Shown in pieces: positions 56,815 through 64,000 of a stretch of DNA of 64,000 bases (positions within the stretch are counted from its first letter, which is position 1; every line of letters begins with the position of its first letter). Location: assembly GCA_013368315.1 (NCBI GenBank), contig JAACJM010000039.1:434001-498000 (forward strand). The letters run 5' to 3'. Position numbers and translations under genes: made by a program. The DNA comes from Tetrapyrgos nigripes. Taxonomy: Eukaryota; Basidiomycota; Agaricomycetes; Agaricales; Campanellaceae. The notes beneath the pieces were generated by a model. The model saw only the letters and a list, made by a program, of their open reading frames with translations. It made no database searches and had not been told where the DNA came from.

Positions 56815-58048
56815 TGGTGAGACGCCAAGCGTGGGGTCGAAGGCAAATGACTCACACAACTACCTCACTCAAGACGAGGTGTTTAGTTCAGGGGTAGGGA
56901 GATGCTAAAGCTCTCACAGTAGATCTAGAGAAACCAAATCTTCAAGGAAGAAGCAAAAGAAATATAATCGAAATGAAGATGAGATAGAGTAGCACTTCAA
57001 CTGGACGAAGACTAGTTCAGATGGGGGATGAAGGGTAAAAGGATGTAAAGGGTAGGTGACGGGTAGGATCGGAATGTGGTAGAGGATGAGTAGAAGACGA
57101 GGAGGATGATTACAGATGTGGGAGAGAGAATAGGTGGGTGCCCTGTGGTGATACACCAACAAATACATGAAACGAGACTGGGGATGGGCAGAAGTGGATG
57201 GTAATACACTGCTTGAATAGGTGCAGCTACCTCTGAAGACAAACTAGGCGCAAGATGAAGGTAAAAACAAAGCTGGCTCAGAATCGAAGAAGACTTAGTA
57301 CGCCTCGCAAGGTACTGCACAATACGACAAGTGACTATATGAACACACCTCTGCAAGTACAGCGCTATACGACAAGTGGAACATCTGGTATGTAAAAACT
57401 GAGCACTGAGAAAATGAAGTTAAGCAGCTCAAGGGGTATAACGCCTCCCATTGAAGATGAACTGTAGACGACTACTTTCCACAGGAACAATACTCATATT
57501 GCTGTTGCACTGTATCTGTATGAAGGCAGTTACAAGCAGTTGTTGTATGATAAGGTAATTGAAGTGCGCTTTTATAGTCAGCCACACAATTAGCTAAGTA
57601 CTATATAGTAGTTTACTATGGTCCATCAAGCCTCTGAGTCCGTATGCAGTTTGTAGGTAATCATTGAGTGTTAGTAGCAGTCAGGGATTGTAAATACATG
57701 TTGAACGCATCATCAATCGCAGTCCAGATGAGATATCTCTTGTCAGAGTAGTAATACGAAGTCAGAAATCTGGTAAATGAACTGTTTTGTAAGTGACTGT
57801 ATCCAAACGAAGGATAGTGAAGTCCAAGTGTGCTTCAACCAGCATGTCACCAACTGCGTTTATGGTAAAACTCTTGAGATTAAACTAAATGAAAGCTTTT
57901 GTCTTAAAGGATACCTGTTTGTGAGTCATTCTAGTGGACAAGCTAGATGATTCATAGGTTTGATTGCGTATATAGTGAGTTCACACTACTTCAATTAGAA
58001 GTGCGCAAAATGATGGGGTGCATGGTCAGGTGTTTACCTGCCATATCA
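56815..58048. mobile_element. 1.2-kb insertion in gypsy-2 copy b, LTR-like ends
   Basis: Copy a reads directly from the sequence ending TTCTATGTTA to the block beginning GACATTGGAGATCAC; copy b has 1.2 kb between the matching points. The inserted segment starts TGGTGAGACGCC and ends CATATCA, or on the minus strand TGATATGGCAGG to CTCACCA, so it could be a solo LTR. The flanks (tgtta, acgga) do not match, so no target duplication supports this. It has no recognised coding sequence. Confidence 0.5.
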
Positions 58049-60310
58049 ACGGACATCAGAGATCACAATATAATTCTCAGTACCAATTGGCTAGAGGAGC
58101 ATAATCCAGAAGTAGACTGGTCATTTTCTAGAGTGAAACATGTACTCTGGAACAACCCCCAATCCTTAACCTATGCACTAAACCGAAATCTCTCTACGAA
58201 CACATCATAAGGACTACCAAGTGAAATGGTCAGAACCAATTGGATGATTCAAAGCAGTCGCACAACCAAAAGTTGCAGGATGATGACGTTGAATCCCTAT
58301 TAGGTCCTTTCATCGTTCTTCAGAATCTACGGCAATTTTTTGCTGAAGAAGATTTTGGTTGGAAGGATGTTCCAAACCAATGGAAACAGGAGGTGATGGA
58401 GAGCCTGTTGAGGAGAGAAGAGGAATGCCCAACACCAGATTTGGAGTTACCCATCCATGTGGGATTTACCAAGGCTCAAGAACTTGCAGAAGCAGCCCAA
58501 AAGATGAAAGAGGACATACCACTTACAGATAAGATTCCGTCCCAATATCATCAGTTTTTTACCAGTTTTTGACAAAATAAAGAATTGTTAGCAATCATAC
58601 AGGCATTAGAGGCTTGGCAACATTACCTTGAAGGTGCACCACATACTATCAGATCCTTACAGACCACAAAAACCTGGAGAAACTTAGCTGATGACAAGCA
58701 AGGATGGCTCTGTTTCTTACCAGATTTGATTTCATCCTTATCCATAAACCTGGAAGTCTTAATTGAAGTGATCCTCTTTTGTGAAGGCCAGATCATAAAG
58801 AGGGAGTCAAGGATGACAACAAAGATAGAGTATTGCTTGATCCCAAATTCTTCAGAATACATGCGACAAGACCAGGAGCAGTAATCGCAATAGGGGATGC
58901 AGAGTTGAGAAAACAGATCAGGGAATGTCCAGAAAAGGACGCTGAAGTTGTGAGTGCCCTTAAAGTCATCCTGAATAATGGTCCACACTCGTTAGTCAAA
59001 AACCTATAGAAATGGAATTACGAGGACAGAATCATCCTATTTCAAGGAAAAGTCTATGTTCCATACGACCAGCAACTACAGAGAGACATAGTCAAGATGC
59101 ATCACAACAGCCTCACTGCAGGACATCCAGGCCAGTTCAAAATGTATGAACTGATTAGTAGGAAATTCTGGTGGCCTTATATGTCAGTATTTGTCTGTGA
59201 TTATGTTGAAGGATGTGCTACTTGCCAATTGACCAAGGTGCAAAACCATCCATCACATGTACAACTAGTCCCAAACAAAACTCCAGAAAGAACCAACTTC
59301 ATTACAGATCTTCCAGAGTGTGATGGCTTCAATGCAATCCACGTAACAGTAGATTGATCAACCAAGACCATAGTAATCTCACCGTGCCAAAAATATATCG
59401 ATAGTGGCAGGACTATTGATGTACTATTCAACAACACATGGCGATGATATAGACTTTGGGACAAAATGATATCAGATCAAGGACCCCAATTTGCAAGTCG
59501 AGTTATAAGAGGGATATATGCTAAGTTAGGTATCACCTCAGCTCTTAGTATGGCTTATCACCTACAGACAGATGGCAAAACAGAGAGGTTCAATCAAGAA
59601 CTCAAACAATACTTACGAACCTTCTGTAACTACTGTCAGGATGATTGGGTCAAATATTTGCCATATGCCAAGTCCACTCAGCTACTGGAAAATCACCTTT
59701 CGAATTACTCCATGGATATCTTCCTCAACTCTTTCCCTGAATCAATCCCTCTTCACACGTACCAAAAGTCAAAGAACGCCTCCAGAACTTAGAAGCACTA
59801 TGTGAAGAGTTGAAGGCAAGTCTAATGACTGCTGCAGAGTTGATGAAGAGACAGAATCTGGACCATGTAAAAGAAGGGGTAAAGTTCAAAGTTGGACAGA
59901 AAGAACTTGAAGACAACTAGGCCAAAAGCTAAGTTATCAAACCGTTGTCATGGACCATTTGAAATCACTGATGTAATTGGCAAAGTTAACTATTGTCTCA
60001 AACTGCCAAACACCTGGCCATACAGAGAAACTGAAGCTCATGGAGTGAACTACCCAGGTGAACCAGCAGAATTACTACCAGAGGATAATGAGTATGACAT
60101 TGAAGCAATTCTAGATTCAAAGCCAACTAGAATGATTGAGGAGTGCAGTATTTGGTCAAGTGGTTAGACTACTCAGACTCTGAAAATTCATGGGAACCAG
60201 CTTCAGGGTTGACAAAACTGAAGGATATGATCAAAACTTTTCATCATGAACACCCAGATGCATATCGTCCACCAAATCTGATACACGCAGGATCAACAGT
60301 TTGTTCAATG
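58049..60310 (+). pseudogene. gypsy-2 copy b pol remnant with reverse transcriptase core deleted
   Basis: Resumes with DHNIILSTNWLEEHNPEVDW (58065-58125) and the linker VGFTKAQELAEAAQKMKED (58460-58520). At about 58573 it jumps from QYHQFF-TSF to KELLAIIQALEAWQHYLEGA, which belongs to RNase H; the whole catalytic reverse transcriptase (about 1.1 kb in copy a) is missing. Integrase follows: HHNSLTAGHPGQFKMYELIS and GCATCQLTKVQNH (59100-59250), ISDQGPQFASRVIRGIYAKL (59467), ALSMAYHLQTDGKTERFNQE (59540). A C-terminal domain and chromodomain end the protein: YLVKWLDYSDSENSWEP (60145-60200). Stops are scattered. Confidence 0.88.
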
Positions 60311-60383
60311 GGAATTAGCATGGAGGATATCTGGAAAAGTACACATGTGCTCCAGGCAAAAGCACAACTTAAAGAGGGAGTAA

Positions 60384-60916
60384 TGTCACAAACTGCAACA
60401 GTTCTTTGTCCTCCTTCCTCTTGTACTTCATCATTGAACCCATTTTTTGATCATTCATCGATTGCATTTCCTCATTGAATGCTTTAAACCCTATAACACT
60501 GACTTTGAACCTTATAAAATCTATCAAACTCTATAATAACTGTCAATCAATCTTCTATTCTTACAATCCTATGTTTCTCCTATATTTCTCCTGTTTCTCC
60601 AATCGTTCTCCTATGTTTTCCCTGTTTCTCTAATCTTAATCCTATCTTTCCCCTATCAGCACTTTTTATATCTTTGTATTTATGTTTGTTGATCTATACC
60701 TATAATACAGAATTCTTTCGCTTACTCACTGTTCTTCTATATAAGCCACTAGACATTTTAGATAGCCCTTTAGTTCGTTCACTTTGTCTCTGCTCCATAC
60801 TATTACTACGCAGTGTAGAGCCTAGTCAGCTTACTCTTTATCTCTCTTTACTCTCAATCAACCTTGTTTTGTGTGACTTGGGTGGTTTGTTAATAAGTCT
60901 ATCAACAACCTTGACA
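60384..60916 (+). repeat. gypsy-2 copy b 3' LTR
   Basis: A polypurine tract AAAGAGGGAG precedes TGTCACAAACTGCAACAG at 60384. The body matches the LTR at 50076-50608 (GTTCTTTGTCCTCCTTCCTC, ATATAAGCCACTAGACATT, TTGTCTCTGCTCCATACTA). The right end is placed at TTGACA (60916) by symmetry with TGTCA; it is uncertain because the copies diverge after GACTTGGGTGGTT. Confidence 0.8.
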
Positions 60917-60969
60917 TTTACTTAGGCAGGACAACATGAAATTGAAAATGGCCAGGTGTGCTCATGGTA

Positions 60970-62215
60970 TCTGTCCCATTATTTGGGTTCCTGCTAATCT
61001 CCCCTCTCCCTCTTATTCCAGAGTTAAATGAGGCCAGAATAGGTACACAGCAAAAATACATCCATGGTAAACTCTCTCCCTCAACCCCCCACAAACTCAT
61101 ATCTCCATGTCAAGATCACCTATCATTGTGGGGTTTCTTTTCCTCTTATTCAGGAGTTAAATGATGCTAAAATTTTCCCACAACAAAAATATATACATGG
61201 TAAACTTGCCTCTCAACCCTCCACAAACTCATATCTCCACATCCAGATCACCTATCATTATGGGGTCTCTCCCTCTTATTCAGGAGTTAAATTAGGCCAG
61301 AATGTGCCCACAACAACAAAATATCCATGGTAAACTTGTCTACACTCACATACCCTCTCCCTCAACCACCACAAACTCATACCTCCACATCAAGATCACC
61401 TATCATTGTAGGGTTTCTTTCTCTCTTATTCAGGACTTAAATGAGGCCAGAATAGGCCTGCAACAAAAATATATCTAGGGTAAACTTGCATACATTCATA
61501 TATCCTCCCTCTCAAACCCCACAAACTCATATCTCCACATCCAGATCACCTCTCATTGTGGGGTTCCTTTCCCTCTCATTCTGGAGTCAAATGAGGCTAG
61601 AATATGTCTACAACAGAAATATATCCATGGTAAACTCCCCTAAGTCATATACCCTCACCCTCACCCCTCCCACAAACTCATATCTCTGCATCCAGATCAC
61701 CTTTCATTGTGGGGTTTCTCTCCCTCTTTTTCTGGAGTTAAATGAGGCCAGAATGTCTATGGTAAACTCATCTACATTTATATACCCTCCCTCTCAACCC
61801 CCAACAAACTCATATCTCCACAGCCAGACCACCAATCATTCTGGGGTTTCTTTTCCTTGTTATCTTCAATTAAATGAGCCCAAAATAAACCCATAACAAA
61901 AACAGCCAGCCCACCCATCATCCTGGGTCTTTTTCTCCTTGATCATAGAGCCAAAAAGCAACAGGAACAGTCTATAAAAACAGGAAATGCAAGGCTTACC
62001 TACATGCAGCTGAAAACAACTATACCTCCACAACCAGACCACCTAACATTCTGTGGCTCTTAACATATAGAAGCTGAATAATCAGCCCAGAACAAAGGAA
62101 GGGCACCCCAGGCTCACCTACATCTGGTATATCCTTCTCCTCCTCACTCCTCCAACCAATAACAAGGTCACAGCCAGATCACCTTTTCTGAGAATTTTAC
62201 CTCATCCTTGCATAA
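60970..62215. repeat. Tandem array of about 130-150 bp units
   Basis: A unit containing CAAACTCATATCTCCACATC, CAGATCACCTATCATT, GGGGTTTC, TCCCTCTTATTCAGGAGTTA and ATATATCCATGGTAAACT repeats at least seven times. The marker TCTTATTC-like word falls near 61010, 61143, 61270, 61422, 61573, 61722 and 61858. Units to the right (61940-62215) are more diverged. Non-coding; short frames through it are repetitive. Confidence 0.88.
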
Positions 62216-62323
62216 TAAGAAGTGCATGCAAGACTTATTAGGAAGTCATAGTGTATAAAACAATTATGAGACCAATGTGGCAGAGAGCAGGTAATTATGT
62301 GTTTTGTCCTTTTAATAACTACA

Positions 62324-62396
62324 GCTTCATGGTGTAGTGGTTTATAACATGGACTTTTTGAAAATTTGAGGTTGCAGTTTCAATCCTCTGTCGCAA
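62324..62396 (+). repeat. tRNA-derived sequence (tRNA-Gln-like; pseudogene or SINE head)
   Basis: Carries an A-box-like TGGTGTAGTGG, an anticodon-arm-like GGACTTTTTGAA and a B-box-like GTTTCAATCC at normal spacing over 73 bp. The word order is closest to a fungal tRNA-Gln(TTG). The acceptor and anticodon stems do not pair properly, so it is not a functional tRNA. It may be the head of a SINE with the body running to about 62520. Confidence 0.45.
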
Positions 62397-62534
62397 CAAA
62401 TGACAAACTTGAAGGTCACATGCATTTTGATGTTACAAATTCACACAGTGCAGAGATTCACTTAGGATGGGATTTGGTGGTTTGGTTGCAAAGAAAACTG
62501 ATTCCTATAAATAGTAATCAGAATTGACTATGTG

Positions 62535-62990
62535 GGGAATTCCCCTTATCTATTAAAGACCAGCTGGGGAATTTTCTCCCACCTACTTGGTTTAAGGGGA
62601 ATTTCCAGAACTAAATGATATTGGGGGGAGAATTCCCTGTGGGGAATTCACCTGATATGTCTAGGGCATTCCCAGAGATACCAACTAGATAGTTCTGGGG
62701 ATTTCCCTGGTTGTTCAGGGAAGTTCAGGGAGTTCCCAGCCCAAAGGAGAATTTCTTGCTGTTTTGGCAGCAGTGTGGGAGGTTGGGAATTCTCTACTGC
62801 AGAAAAATGTAGAGTGACACTAAGCATTGCTGAGTATTGCTCATTGTAGCTGAGGAATTTAAGCACCATTTGAAAGCAACTGAAAATTTTCAGAGAGGTG
62901 GAGAATCAAACATCATTTCCCCTGGGGATTGCCCTGATTTTTCCAGGGAAGTCGGTGGCTAGGGAATTTCCTGGGAAACACCTCTCTTAG
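62535..62990. repeat. Cluster of GGGGAATTCCC-like palindromic words
   Basis: GGGGAATTCCCC, GGGGAATTTTC, GGGGAATTTCC, GAGAATTCCC, GGGATTTCCC and similar words occur about a dozen times in both orientations. No open frame of interest. It could be the subterminal region of an unrecognised DNA element. Confidence 0.55.
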
Positions 62991-63039
62991 AGGGAACAAG
63001 TGTAGGTATAGTTCCCTCTAAGTAGACCTAGTTTATAGG

Positions 63040-64000
63040 TTGCTTATAGTGGCACTTTTGTGTTGGTGCAAGGCCTAGAGGGGATATATTATTTCTCTCA
63101 TATCTTGCTCAATTCTTACTTGTTTCACTAACATATTGAACAAAAGCCCTTCTAAAGCTGCAGATTGTAGTGTAGACAGTTCCAGGAGATTTCTCTGGAA
63201 GGTGATGCATAGGTTGCACTTTTGTGTTGGCACAAGGCCTAGAGGGGGATAATGTATCCCCCTTATATCTCACTCAATTCTTACTCATTTAACCAATGGA
63301 TTAAACATCCAGAAAGCCCTTTCAAAGCTGCAGATGGTGGTGTAAACTGTTCTAGGAGATTTCTCTGCACTTTTGTGTTGGCATAAGACCTAGAGGGGGA
63401 TACATTGTCTCCCATATATCTCACTCAATTCTTACTTGTTTAACCAATGGATTAAATGTGCAAAAAGCCCTTTTAAAGCTGCAGATGGTGGTGTAGACCA
63501 TTCCAAGAGACCCATCTGGAAGATGATACATAGGTTGCACTTTTTTGTTGGCACCAGACCTAGAGGGAGGTACATTGTACCTCTCATATCTCCTTCAATT
63601 CTTACTCGTTTAACCAATGAATTGAACATGCAGAAAGCTAACTGCAGATGGTGGTGTAAACAGCTTCAGGAGATTTCACTGCACTTTTGTGTTGGCACAA
63701 AGCCTAGAGGAGGTACATTGTCCCTCTCATATCTCACTCAATTCATACTTGTTTCACCAATGGGTTGAACATGCAGAAAGCCCTTCTAAAACTGCAGATG
63801 GTGGTGTAAACTGTTTCAAGAGATTTCTCTGGAAGATGATATGTAGGTTGCACTTTTGTGTTGGCACAAGACCTAGAGGGGGGTACATTGTATCTCCTTC
63901 AATCCTTACTCATTTCACCAATGGATTGGATGTACAGAAAGCCCTTCTAAAACTGCAGACAGTGTTGTAGACCATTCCAGGAGATCCATTTGGAAGGTGA
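63040..64000. repeat. Satellite array of about 140-170 bp units, running off the window
   Basis: The unit GCACTTTTGTGTTGGCACAA, CCTAGAGGGGG, TACATTGT, TCTCACTCAATTCTTACT, AACCAATGG, CAGAAAGCCCTT, CTGCAGATGGTGGTGTAAAC, GGAGATTTCTCTGGAAG repeats at least six times. CACTTTTGTGTTGG-type markers fall near 63053, 63215, 63369, 63538, 63680 and 63851. The array continues past the right edge. Frames through it are artefacts. Confidence 0.9.

Noticed and set aside
56815..58048. Firm solo-LTR call for the 1.2-kb insertion
   Set aside because: The TG...CA ends are there, but flanking bases tgtta and acgga do not form a duplication; kept as an unclassified insertion.
60970..62215. CRISPR-like array in the 130-150 bp repeats
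   Set aside because: Units are adjacent and diverged along their whole length, with no constant repeat and unique spacer pattern, and the genome is eukaryotic.
62324..62396. Functional tRNA-Gln gene
   Set aside because: Acceptor and anticodon stems do not pair and the TTTTT stretch disturbs the anticodon loop.
63436..63970. Long frames through the right-hand satellite as coding
   Set aside because: They are open only because the unit repeats; the same residues recur with the repeat period.

Overview
The window looks like nuclear DNA of a filamentous basidiomycete, most likely an Agaricomycete. Protein-coding genes are broken by many short GT-AG introns. There is a PARP gene with a WGR domain, and the repeats are chromodomain Ty3/gypsy elements, copia remnants, Tc1/mariner remnants and basidiomycete-type uncharacterised transposase-like genes. 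I did not assign a genus.

Positions 1-9000 are the gene-rich part. A Kv-beta-like aldo-keto reductase runs off the left edge on the minus strand. A poly(ADP-ribose) polymerase lies on the plus strand, convergent with an FAD/NAD(P)-binding oxidoreductase on the minus strand (stop codons 128 bp apart). These three look intact.

From about 9.8 kb to the right end the window is a nested graveyard of mobile elements. In order: a 5'-truncated copia element; a decayed transposase-like gene split by a 702-bp solo LTR; low-complexity gene remnants; another solo LTR; a pseudogenised HpcH/HpaI aldolase; and a fungal gene of unknown function interrupted two codons before its stop by an 11.8-kb gypsy element that still has both LTRs and a 5-bp target duplication. 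That element carries an oppositely oriented, apparently spliced gene with its own TATA box between the chromodomain and the 3' LTR. Further right are a Tc1/mariner remnant, two non-autonomous DNA elements with terminal inverted repeats, solo LTRs, two copies of a second gypsy family (minus strand 45.0-50.6 kb, plus strand 54.5-60.9 kb), a third gypsy family, and tandem satellite arrays to the edge.

Five insertions can be dated relative to their targets by exact 5-bp duplications (atgag, gcaac, agagc, gtagc, cactc); a sixth (ccaag) is likely. Differences between the paired LTRs are almost all CpG-to-TpG/CpA transitions, and old repeats are visibly poor in CpG, which suggests decay driven by cytosine methylation. 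The strongest candidates for something undescribed are the antisense spliced gene inside the gypsy element, a hairpin with the same loop shared by two LTR families, and the telomere-like repeats carried inside a small inverted-repeat element. Family assignments rest on motifs read by eye; no database search was possible.
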